Assembly: GCA_036521995.1 (NCBI GenBank)
Contig: DATDGR010000006.1
Span: forward strand, 1-7,212
From: Gp13-AA77 sp036521995
GTDB lineage: Bacteria > Acidobacteriota > Terriglobia > UBA7540
Direction: 5' to 3'
Length of the DNA: 7,212 bases
In this document: positions 1-5,982 of the stretch, in pieces
Layout of the letters: the number at the start of each line of letters is the position of its first letter
Numbering within the stretch: the stretch's first letter is position 1
Program-made: the position numbers and the translations under genes
The notes under the pieces: model-generated
Seen by the model: the letters and a program-made list of their open reading frames with translations, nothing else
Database searches by the model: none
What the model was told of the DNA's origin: nothing

Positions 1-893
1 ACATCCGGCGAGTGTTCGAGGTAGCCCAGGGCATTCCAATACCGACCGACCGCCGGCTGATCCACGCCGAGCGCCACGAATACCTGCTCGATTCCCAGAA
101 TGGTATCCGCAATCCCACCGGGATGGTGGGCACCCGACTCGAGGTGAGCGTCCACTTGGTTACGGCCTCGATGCTGGCTCACGACAATCTCGTCACGGCC
201 GTGAACCGCGCCGGCATCGAGGTGAAAGACACCGTGCTGGAGCCCCTGGCGGCGGCCGAGGCGTGTCTCACGGCGGATGAACGGGAGTTGGGAGTGGCAT
301 TGCTGGATATCGGCCGCGGATCCTCGGAGCTGGTGATTTATGGCGAAGGCAGCCTGCGTCACACCACAACCATCCCGGTGGGCGGGGAGTATTTCACCAA
401 CGATGTAGCCGTGGGACTGCGGACGCCGGTCCCGGAAGCGGAGCGGCTGAAGCTGGCGTGGAAAGACGCCGAGCCGGCCGATCTCAAAGGTGCTTTTGAA
501 GTGCCGAGCGTGGGGGGCCGCCCGCCGCGCGTGGTTGACGGCTCCATGTTGAGGGAGATCATCGAGCCGCGCGCTCTGGAACTGATGGAGCTGACGGACC
601 AAGAGCTGCTGCGCGCCCATTTCGGCCAGCTCGGAGCCGGGATGGTCCTGGCCGGCGGCGGAGCCAAGCTCTCGGGGCTGGTGCCCTTGGCCGAGCGGAC
701 GCTTAAGATGCCGGTACGGATCGGACAACCTTCCGGAATCGAGGAGATGGGCGAGGTGCTGCCCGATCCGGCCTTTGCCGCCGCGGTGGGTCTGGCGCTG
801 TATGGGAACCGCCGGAGGCTTCTGGAAAGTTCCCAAGAGCCGGGCTGGGCGGACCGTCTGAAGAAGATCTTCGGAGGCGGCGACGATGAATAG
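1..893 (+). CDS. ftsA: Cell division protein FtsA, 5'-truncated by window edge
   Basis: FtsA is the actin-like ATPase that tethers FtsZ to the inner face of the cytoplasmic membrane and recruits later divisome proteins. The reading frame is open from base 3, so the gene starts upstream. About 296 residues are visible and roughly the first 110-120 of a usual ~410 are missing. Visible parts: the domain 1C region (IPIPTDR, then GIRNPTGM and RLEVSVHLVT), the phosphate-2 loop DIGRGSSEL coded at 306-332, the IPVGGEYFTNDVAVGL stretch, and the adenosine-type motif GMVLAGGGAKLSGL coded near 639-680. The protein ends in GWADRLKKIFGGGDDE, which looks like the short amphipathic membrane-targeting helix of FtsA. 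The stop (TAG, 891-893) lies 53 bases before ftsZ, the normal ftsA-ftsZ order. The arginine in the phosphate-2 loop is unusual, since the family typically has a small residue there. Identity is secure. Confidence 0.95.
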   Translation, partial: IRRVFEVAQGIPIPTDRRLIHAERHEYLLDSQNGIRNPTGMVGTRLEVSVHLVTASMLAHDNLVTAVNRAGIEVKDTVLEPLAAAEACLTADERELGVALLDIGRGSSELVIYGEGSLRHTTTIPVGGEYFTNDVAVGLRTPVPEAERLKLAWKDAEPADLKGAFEVPSVGGRPPRVVDGSMLREIIEPRALELMELTDQELLRAHFGQLGAGMVLAGGGAKLSGLVPLAERTLKMPVRIGQPSGIEEMGEVLPDPAFAAAVGLALYGNRRRLLESSQEPGWADRLKKIFGGGDDE

Positions 894-946
894 CAGGCGA
901 GTGCAACGATCGGGTAATGATGTGACTAGGCTCGACAGGAGATGGC

Positions 947-2128
947 ATGGCCGAAACTGAGGATCCTAGCGTTTTGCGCGTGGACTTCACGGAGGACACC
1001 CGGCAAGGCGCCAAACTCAAAGTGATTGGCGTGGGCGGCGGCGGCGGAAACGCCGTAGACCGGATGATCGCGGCCCGGCTGGAAGGTGTGGAGTTTATGG
1101 TGGCGAACACTGACCTGCAGGCGCTCAGCGTCTCCCAGGCTCCGGTGAAGATTCAGCTCGGCGCCAAGCTGACCAAAGGGCTCGGGGCCGGCGCCAATCC
1201 GGACGTGGGCCGTCGGGCAGCGCTCGAAGACACGGAAAAGATCATCGAGGCCCTCGAAGGAGCGGACATGGTCTTCATCACGGCCGGACTCGGCGGGGGA
1301 ACCGGCACCGGTGGCGCGCCGATTGTGGCCGGGCTCGCTCGCGAACTGAGCGCGCTGACGGTCGCCGTGGTGACGAAGCCCTTCGCCTTCGAGGGGAAGC
1401 GCCGCATGACCCAAGCCGAACAAGGCCTCGCCGAGCTCAGCGAACACGTGGATACCGTGATCTGTATTCCGAATGAGCGCCTCATGCAGTTTGTCGATAA
1501 GGGGACGAGTTTCTTTGAGGCATTTCGCATCGCAGATGACATTTTGAGGCAGGGCGTCCAAGGGATCTCCGACATTATCACCATCACGGGCATCATCAAT
1601 CGCGACTTTGCCGACATCAAGACGATCATGGAGGGCATGGGCTACGCCGTGATGGGTACGGCCACGGCCAGTGGCGAAGGCCGCGCCGTTGCCGCCACGC
1701 GGCAGGCGATCGAGAGCCCGTTGCTCGAAGACGCCACGATCAACGGCGCCCAGGGTATCCTGCTGAACATCACCGGCTCAACCCTGCTGACCTTGCACGA
1801 GGTTCACGAGGCTTCCTCGATCGTGCAACAGGCGGCGGCCGACAACGCCAACATCATCTTCGGCGCGGTGCACGACGAGTCGATGGGTGACGCCGTTAAG
1901 GTTACAGTTATCGCCACCGGCATCAAGTCCGAAAAACTCGGGTATTCAAGGCCTCCGGCCACCAGCCTGGCGGCCAAGACCGTCCAGCAGAGCCTGCGAA
2001 ATGCCGTGCAGAAGAGGGAGAAGACGCCGATCGAGCCCCTCGCCCCAGAAGTCGTGGCGGCTGAACCTGCGGCCGATGACCTCGACGTTCCTGCCTACAT
2101 CCGGCGCCGAAAGCCTGAGGGGGCGTGA
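947..2128 (+). CDS. ftsZ: Cell division protein FtsZ, complete
   Basis: FtsZ is the tubulin-like GTPase that polymerises into the cytokinetic ring at midcell. The 393-residue protein has the N-terminal KVIGVGGGGGNAVDRM nucleotide-binding loop (about residues 25-40), the tubulin signature GGGTGTG at 116-122, the FAFEGKRR segment near 146-153 and the T7 catalytic loop NRDFADI at 218-224, which completes the GTPase site of the neighbouring subunit. A linker of roughly 45 residues leads to the conserved C-terminal peptide DLDVPAYIRRR (378 onward), the docking site for FtsA and other partners. The ATG at 947 is preceded by AGGAG at 937-941 with 5-base spacing. An out-of-frame ATG at 942 sits inside that spacer. 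The gene probably shares a transcript with ftsA. Nothing is missing or broken. Confidence 0.98.
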   Translation: MAETEDPSVLRVDFTEDTRQGAKLKVIGVGGGGGNAVDRMIAARLEGVEFMVANTDLQALSVSQAPVKIQLGAKLTKGLGAGANPDVGRRAALEDTEKIIEALEGADMVFITAGLGGGTGTGGAPIVAGLARELSALTVAVVTKPFAFEGKRRMTQAEQGLAELSEHVDTVICIPNERLMQFVDKGTSFFEAFRIADDILRQGVQGISDIITITGIINRDFADIKTIMEGMGYAVMGTATASGEGRAVAATRQAIESPLLEDATINGAQGILLNITGSTLLTLHEVHEASSIVQQAAADNANIIFGAVHDESMGDAVKVTVIATGIKSEKLGYSRPPATSLAAKTVQQSLRNAVQKREKTPIEPLAPEVVAAEPAADDLDVPAYIRRRKPEGA

Positions 2129-2131
2129 GGC

Positions 2132-2165
2132 CGCCCGCAAGCCTCGCATCGCCTTGCTGCGGGCG
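2132..2165 (+). terminator. Hairpin just after ftsZ, possible transcript end
   Basis: CGCCCGCA (2132-2139) pairs perfectly with TGCGGGCG (2158-2165), an 8-bp GC-rich stem with an 18-base loop beginning four bases after the ftsZ stop. No T run follows, so it is not a textbook intrinsic terminator. It could instead be an mRNA 3'-end stabiliser or part of a Rho-dependent end. The position between ftsZ and a fresh promoter supports a transcript boundary here. Confidence 0.35.
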
Positions 2166-2216
2166 CTCCTACGGAAGCGTGGGAATCCGGACGAATGGGC
2201 CGCCCGCGAACTTTGG

Positions 2217-2245
2217 TTGACACGGCGGCATCCTGTCTTTATAGT
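2217..2245 (+). promoter_or_regulatory. Sigma70-type promoter for the kinase/STAS pair
   Basis: A perfect -35 hexamer TTGACA (2217-2222) is separated by exactly 17 bases from TATAGT (2240-2245), which matches the -10 consensus at five of six positions. The expected transcription start is about 2251-2253. That leaves an untranslated leader of roughly 175 bases before the kinase ATG at 2428. This is the clearest promoter in the window and makes the anti-sigma-type pair at least partly independent of the ftsAZ transcript. Confidence 0.75.
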
Positions 2246-2268
2246 CCTTTAGCCTACCGAACTTCGCC

Positions 2269-2302
2269 GGTCCGGTCCAGACGGGCTTTCTTGCGCCGGA
2301 CC
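2269..2302 (+). promoter_or_regulatory. 5'-leader hairpin in the kinase/STAS transcript
   Basis: GGTCCGG (2269-2275) is the exact reverse complement of CCGGACC (2296-2302), giving a 7-bp stem and a 20-base loop about 17 bases from the predicted RNA 5' end. The left arm lies in the tandem CCGGTCCGGTCC, so a shifted pairing (2274-2278 with 2298-2302) is also possible. An SD-like GAGGAG (2304-2309) follows at once but has no start codon in range. It may stabilise the 5' end or regulate. It matches no riboswitch class I recognise. The rest of 2129-2427 shows no standard gene. Confidence 0.35.
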
Positions 2303-2427
2303 TGAGGAGAAGGCCGGCGGGCGGCTACCATCGGCGGCAGATTCCGGGTAGGGTTGTTGGAGCTCGCGATTGACTCGCGGCAGGCTGCGGGGTTAGCTTT
2401 GGGACGAACCACGATGGACCGGAAAAT

Positions 2428-2910
2428 ATGAAGGCTGACGCCAGCGTCGTTGAAGCGGTCTTCGAAAGCGATCTGAAGAACGTGGAGGCGGCCGAGGAGG
2501 TCGTTGAGCGCGTTTGCACCAGCCTCGGCTTTGATGAGGAAGAGCTGCACAAGATCGGGATGGCCGTTCACGAGTCTATGATCAACGCGATCTGGCACGG
2601 CAACAAGAATGACCCAACCAAAAGCGTGTGGTTGCAATTTCGGATTTACGACGACCGCCTGGAGATCCGGATTCGGGACCAGGGAGCGGGATTCAACCTC
2701 GACGGCATCCCGCATCCTCTGGAGCCCGAGAACCTGCTCAAGGTTTCAGGCCGGGGAATATTTTTGATCCGCTCTTTCATGGATGACTTCCAGGTGAACA
2801 GAACGGGATCGGGGACGGAAGTCACTCTGGTGAAGCGGAGACAGCACAATACGGATCCTAATCAAGGAGGAATGCACCGTGAGCATGAAGGCCACAATAC
2901 GCCAGGTTAA
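2428..2910 (+). CDS. RsbW/SpoIIAB-like anti-sigma factor serine kinase
   Basis: This is a 160-residue GHKL-fold ATPase of the anti-sigma-factor kinase type. Such cytoplasmic proteins bind a partner (classically a sigma factor) or phosphorylate a STAS antagonist. The N box is HESMINAIWHGN (E49, N53), the G1 box is DQGAGF (D84, G86, G88), the G2 region is GRGIFLI (G108-I114) and GSGTEVTLV (127-135) closes the domain. The family core ends near residue 138. The last ~22 residues (HNTDPNQGGMHREHEG...) look like read-through over the next gene's ribosome binding site. ATG 2428 is the only possible start, because the frame upstream to the TGA at 2371 has no start codon. No good SD precedes it. Its STAS partner follows with a 32-base overlap. 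No sigma factor gene is adjacent, so the regulated target is unknown. Confidence 0.88.
   Translation: MKADASVVEAVFESDLKNVEAAEEVVERVCTSLGFDEEELHKIGMAVHESMINAIWHGNKNDPTKSVWLQFRIYDDRLEIRIRDQGAGFNLDGIPHPLEPENLLKVSGRGIFLIRSFMDDFQVNRTGSGTEVTLVKRRQHNTDPNQGGMHREHEGHNTPG
2864..2870 (+). promoter_or_regulatory. Strong ribosome binding site fixing the STAS GTG start
   Basis: AAGGAGG lies inside the kinase reading frame, 8 bases before GTG 2879. The nearby ATG at 2872 is out of frame and too close, and the in-frame ATG at 2885 would be 14 bases away, so GTG 2879 is favoured. The strong site suggests the antagonist is made at least as well as the kinase. Confidence 0.8.
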
Positions 2911-3235
2911 TTCCGTTACCGTGATTGACCTGAGCGGCAGAATCACCCTGGGGGAGGGCTGCAGTCAACTGCGCGAGCTGATTCGCGACCTGCTCAGCAA
3001 AGGCCACAGCAAGATGCTGCTCAACCTGGCGGATGTCACCTACATCGACAGCTCGGGCATCGGCGAACTGGTGAGCGGCTTCACTGCGGTTTCAAACGGG
3101 GGTGGTCAACTGAAGCTGCTGAACCTCACCAAGAAGGTGCACGACCTTCTGCAGATCACCAAACTCCTCACCGTGTTTGACGTCCACGATGACGAGGCCA
3201 AGGCCATCGCCAGCTTTGAGAAGCCGGGCACCTAG
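2879..3235 (+). CDS. STAS-domain anti-sigma factor antagonist, RsbV/SpoIIAA-like
   Basis: This is a 118-residue single STAS domain. In partner-switching systems the unphosphorylated antagonist binds the kinase and frees its target, and phosphorylation of a conserved serine switches it off. The N-terminal strand pattern (VTVIDLSGRITLGEG, about 13-27) and the core VTYIDSSGIGEL (53-64) are typical. S58 in D57-S58-S59-G60 lines up with the phosphorylated Ser58 of Bacillus SpoIIAA, even in numbering. The downstream KLLNLTKKVHDLLQITKL segment fits the last strand and helix. The start is GTG with an ideal SD. It overlaps the kinase gene by 32 bases, which implies coupled expression of two interacting proteins. 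No PP2C-type phosphatase that would reactivate it is present here. Confidence 0.93.
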   Translation: MSMKATIRQVNSVTVIDLSGRITLGEGCSQLRELIRDLLSKGHSKMLLNLADVTYIDSSGIGELVSGFTAVSNGGGQLKLLNLTKKVHDLLQITKLLTVFDVHDDEAKAIASFEKPGT

Positions 3236-3241
3236 AGGAAA

Positions 3242-3298
3242 CAGACTTCCGCCGGCCCGGGCGGGCTGAGGTGCCGAAGTCTGCCTGGTCGACCTTTT
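3242..3298 (+). terminator. Probable terminator after the STAS gene
   Basis: CAGACTTC (3242-3249) and GAAGTCTG (3276-3283) form a perfect 8-bp outer stem seven bases after the stop. They enclose a GC-rich inner part able to fold on itself (GCCC 3255-3258 with GGGC 3263-3266). The palindrome GGTCGACC (3287-3294) is followed directly by TTTT (3295-3298). The T run is short and about 12 bases from the main stem, so termination may be partial. Confidence 0.45.
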
Positions 3299-3355
3299 GT
3301 CTGCGAGACGCCGAGCTGCCAACGCCCGCGCAGCGGATTCTCTCCACCTTCAGTC

Positions 3356-3382
3356 TATAGCCACGCCATCTTATAGCGACGC
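3356..3382 (+). repeat. Short direct repeat TATAGC(C/G)ACGC upstream of the kinase gene
   Basis: TATAGCCACGC (3356-3366) recurs as TATAGCGACGC (3372-3382), 10 of 11 bases identical, with a 16-base offset. It lies between the STAS gene and the histidine kinase gene. A tandem regulator-binding site is possible. The TATAG cores could also be -10-like elements, but I found no good -35 (best is TTCAGT, 3349-3354). Function unknown. Confidence 0.35.
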
Positions 3383-3411
3383 AGCCTCGACGCCCTTTTC
3401 GAGCTTAGAGA

Positions 3412-3506
3412 CAATTGGGCATGGCTGGAGGCGCACGCCTCAAATTGAACCCGATCTCAACTTTACGGCTGGGAAGCCGATAAAGAGTTTGGGGCAATGC
3501 TGCCCC
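3412..3506 (+). promoter_or_regulatory. Structured leader: three tetraloop hairpins before the histidine kinase gene
   Basis: Three compact perfect hairpins follow one another. GAGGC-GCAC-GCCTC is at 3429-3441 (a G-C or wobble shift of one base is possible, with 3428 pairing 3441). CGGCT-GGGA-AGCCG, with a GNRA-type loop, is at 3466-3479. GGGGCA-ATGC-TGCCCC is at 3491-3506. The first is also framed by CAATT (3412-3416) and AATTG (3443-3447). The third ends one base before ATG 3508, so it would hinder initiation there. The arrangement suggests a structured 5' leader, possibly regulatory. It does not match a riboswitch class I can name. The intervening 3236-3534 has no gene. Confidence 0.45.
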
Positions 3507-3534
3507 GATGCGTCTCCGCGAAAGTCGTGAACCG

Positions 3535-4506
3535 ATGAGCGAACCGGAAAGCACAAGCTCGGCCCTGCTGGCCACTGCGGAAGAGTCCTCCACCGGCGTT
3601 TCTCCGGACTGGGCGCCGGTTGGAGTGCTGGCGGGGAAGGCGTCGGTGGTAGACGCGACGCCGGGCTATCCCGAGTTGCTGGAAAGGTTCCGCCGCCTGC
3701 AGAAGGAGAGCCAGCGAAAGGGTACGGCGCTCGGAACGGCGGCGCATCAGCTCAAGACGCCGCTCGCCATCGTGGCCGGCTACGTGGACCTTCTGCTTAC
3801 CGAAAAGCCCGGTCCGCTGAACGATCGCCAGCGGAGAATTCTGGAGGAATCAAGCTCGAACTGCTCTCGCCTCCATAAGTTTATCGAGGAATTCCTCTGC
3901 TACAGCGCTCTTGACAACGGCAGGCCCCTGAGGTTCAACGTGGCCGATCTGTGCGACTGCCTGTCGGAGCTGCACCAATACTGGCTTTCCTCTTTCCGGA
4001 AGAAGGGTGTGAACCTCTATCTCCCCCTGAAGAAAGAAGAGCTGCGGCCCTTTCCGTTTGACTACGACAAGATCCAGCACGCGGTCTCCAATCTGCTCGA
4101 AAACGCCCTCAAGTTCACCCCGCCGGGGGGCGCCGTCTGGCTAGCGGCAGAACCTTACCGCTGGGAGCGGCGCAACGCGCAGCAGCCGAGAGTGCGTGAC
4201 GAACGGCGGAAGAGGTCGTCGGCAGAGCCAAACGCCGTGCGGGTCAGCGTCTCTGACACAGGCCCGGGCGTGGCGCCCGAGTACAGGCAAGAGATCTTCG
4301 AAGACTTTGTGACTTTATCCGAGCCCGGAGAGAATCACGACGGCCTGGGTCTCGGTCTGGCGATTGCGCGGCGGATGGTCCTGGCGCACGGCGGCAAGCT
4401 CTGGGTGGAAGGTGAGATGGGCGAGGGAAGCACATTCTGTTTCTTCTTGCCGTTGAACCCATCTCCGGCCCCGGCCGAGAATCGCGGAGACGGAACCGGT
4501 CAATGA
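3535..4506 (+). CDS. Cytoplasmic sensor histidine kinase
   Basis: This sensor kinase autophosphorylates on histidine and hands the phosphate to the response regulator encoded next. From ATG 3535 it has 323 residues. An N-terminal ~60 residues show no recognised sensor domain, and a short helical stretch follows. The HisKA H box is AAHQLKTPLAIVAGY, with phospho-acceptor H71. The HATPase domain has N box HAVSNLLENALKFTPPGG (N190), G1 box SDTGPGVAPEY (D241), and G2 box DGLGLGLAIARRM (about 269-281) with a late GEGSTF. There is no membrane segment, so it is cytosolic and senses an internal cue or a partner protein. Between N and G1 boxes sits an unusual Arg-rich hydrophilic insert (about residues 209-231). 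In-frame ATG 3508 would add nine residues. I prefer 3535 because a hairpin abuts 3508, but neither start has a clear SD. Its TGA overlaps the regulator's ATG. Confidence 0.93.
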   Translation: MSEPESTSSALLATAEESSTGVSPDWAPVGVLAGKASVVDATPGYPELLERFRRLQKESQRKGTALGTAAHQLKTPLAIVAGYVDLLLTEKPGPLNDRQRRILEESSSNCSRLHKFIEEFLCYSALDNGRPLRFNVADLCDCLSELHQYWLSSFRKKGVNLYLPLKKEELRPFPFDYDKIQHAVSNLLENALKFTPPGGAVWLAAEPYRWERRNAQQPRVRDERRKRSSAEPNAVRVSVSDTGPGVAPEYRQEIFEDFVTLSEPGENHDGLGLGLAIARRMVLAHGGKLWVEGEMGEGSTFCFFLPLNPSPAPAENRGDGTGQ

Positions 4507-5894
4507 CGAATCCGGCGAACATTCTGGTGGTAGACGACGAGCCGGGCATGCTGCGCTATCTGCAGACCCTGCTCGAGGCCGATTCCTATCGCGTCGCCAC
4601 CGCCGCAGGCGGCGAGGAGGCGCTGCGCCAGGTGCAGCTGGAACCCGCTCCGGACCTCGTGCTGCTCGACCTTCTGATGCCCGGCCTCAACGGCCTCCAG
4701 ACCCTGGAACAGTTGCGCAAGCTCCGGCCGGGGCTGCGGGTCGTGATGCTCTCCTGCGTCAGCGACACCCGCAAGGTAGCCCAGGCCGTTCGGCTCGGAG
4801 CGCAAGACTACCTCACCAAGCCCTTTCAGAAGGCCGCGCTCGACGCCGTGCTGAGCCACTGCCTGCAGCCGCGGTCGCTGGCGCCCGAGGTTCAAGGACG
4901 CGGAGACGAGATCGAGGAGCTCAGCGACGACGTCTTCTTTGTGGCCGCCAGCCCCGCCATGCGCCGCCTCCGCACCCAGGTGAACCAGGTGGCCGGCGTC
5001 AACGTACCCGTGCTCTTGCTGGGCGAGAGCGGGACGGGCAAGGAAGTGGCGGCCCGGCTCATCCACAAGCTTTCGCCGCGCGCGCAACGCCCTCTGCACA
5101 AGGTGAATTGCGCCGCCTTGCCCGGCGAACTGCTGGAAAGCGAGCTCTTCGGCTACGAAGCCGGCGCCTTTACGGGGGCTGCGCGGCCCAAGCCTGGCCA
5201 GTTCGAGCTTTGCGACAAAGGCACCATCCTGCTGGACGAGATCGGCGAGATGCCGCCCGGCTTGCAGGCCAAACTGCTCCACGTGCTTCAGGACCAGAGC
5301 TTCTGCCGGCTCGGCGGGCGCACCATGGTCCAGGTTGATGTTCGAATCCTGGCGGCCACCAACATCGACATCGCGCAGGCCATCGCCGCCGGCAAGCTGC
5401 GCCCTGATCTTTACTACCGGCTCAACGCTTTCACCCTGCTCATGCCGCCGCTGCGGGACCGGCGGGAAGAGATCCCGCTTCTCCTGCGTCATTTCATGGC
5501 CCTCTACGCCAACCGTTACGGCCGCAGCGCTCTGGCGGTCTCACCGGCCCTGGTCGACACCTGCCTGCGCCACACCTGGCCGGGCAACCTGCGCGAGCTC
5601 GAGAACTTCGTCAAGCGCTACCTGATCCTGGGAGATGAGTCGCTGGTGTTGAGGGAGCTCAAATCGAACCTGCCGGCGGCCAGTTCAGTCGAAACGTCGG
5701 CCCGGATTCAGGTCGCAGCCGGGGGCGATCTCAAGGCGCTGGTGCGAGGTCTCAAAGGCGAAGCTGAGGCCGAGGCCATCAGCCAGGCGCTCGATCGCAC
5801 CAAGTGGAACCGGAAAGAGGCCGCCCGGCTCCTCCAGATCAGCTATAAGGCCCTTCTCTATAAGATCCGGCAGTACAACATTGACCGGGTTTAG
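4503..5894 (+). CDS. NtrC-family sigma54-dependent response regulator
   Basis: This 463-residue enhancer-binding regulator activates sigma54 RNA polymerase once its receiver is phosphorylated. The receiver (about 5-120) has acidic pocket D11-D12, phospho-acceptor D56 in LLDLLMPG, S84 and K106. The AAA+ domain (about 145-375) has Walker A GESGTGKE (175-182), the sigma54-contacting GAFTGA loop (222-227), Walker B LLDEIGEM with D246-E247, and the YYRLNAF segment. The C-terminal Fis-type helix-turn-helix (about 424-463, with RKEAARLLQISYKALLYKI) binds upstream DNA. The ATG overlaps the kinase stop in an ATGA junction, with GGAA (4492-4495) as a weak SD. Genetic linkage makes the upstream kinase its cognate partner. 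All key residues are intact, so it should be a full activator. No clear -24/-12 promoter was found in this window, so its targets probably lie elsewhere. Confidence 0.97.
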   Translation: MTNPANILVVDDEPGMLRYLQTLLEADSYRVATAAGGEEALRQVQLEPAPDLVLLDLLMPGLNGLQTLEQLRKLRPGLRVVMLSCVSDTRKVAQAVRLGAQDYLTKPFQKAALDAVLSHCLQPRSLAPEVQGRGDEIEELSDDVFFVAASPAMRRLRTQVNQVAGVNVPVLLLGESGTGKEVAARLIHKLSPRAQRPLHKVNCAALPGELLESELFGYEAGAFTGAARPKPGQFELCDKGTILLDEIGEMPPGLQAKLLHVLQDQSFCRLGGRTMVQVDVRILAATNIDIAQAIAAGKLRPDLYYRLNAFTLLMPPLRDRREEIPLLLRHFMALYANRYGRSALAVSPALVDTCLRHTWPGNLRELENFVKRYLILGDESLVLRELKSNLPAASSVETSARIQVAAGGDLKALVRGLKGEAEAEAISQALDRTKWNRKEAARLLQISYKALLYKIRQYNIDRV

Positions 5895-5903
5895 CGCCGA
5901 AAG

Positions 5904-5916
5904 GGCTTGATTAGCC
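5904..5916 (+). other. Weak stem-loop after the regulator gene
   Basis: GGCT (5904-5907) and AGCC (5913-5916) can form a 4-bp stem ten bases after the stop, followed by no T run. This is too weak to call a terminator. No convincing promoter was seen in the 88-base gap before the next gene, so read-through from the kinase/regulator operon is plausible. Confidence 0.15.
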
Positions 5917-5982
5917 GAAACTGGACGATCACGTCGTTGATGCGTCCGGATTACGGGACAAGTAACATCGAGAGGTAATCTT

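Noticed and set aside
926..1561. Open frame of 211 codons on the minus strand
   Set aside because: It is antisense to ftsZ and has no recognisable domain or SD.
1887..2252. Open frame of 121 codons running past the ftsZ end
   Set aside because: It is out of frame within ftsZ and its translation is dominated by Pro, Arg and Ser. The part after ftsZ (2129-2252) shows no family resemblance and ends in the promoter.
2254..2715. Open frame of 153 codons on the minus strand crossing the kinase leader
   Set aside because: It is mostly antisense to the RsbW-like kinase, the extension through the leader shows no protein family pattern, and no ribosome site was seen.
3428..3506. Cyclic di-GMP riboswitch of the GEMM type, because of the GNRA-type loop
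   Set aside because: The conserved joining sequences and tetraloop receptor of that class could not be found, and the three stems are simple separate hairpins.
3297..3530. Frame of 77 codons between the STAS and histidine kinase genes
   Set aside because: No SD and no family pattern, and it overlaps the structured leader and the kinase start.
4500..5492. Open frame of 330 codons on the minus strand
   Set aside because: It is fully antisense to the NtrC-type regulator, whose domains and motifs are intact. Its translation is rich in G, A, L, H, Q and R with no family motif, as expected from GC-biased codons read backwards.
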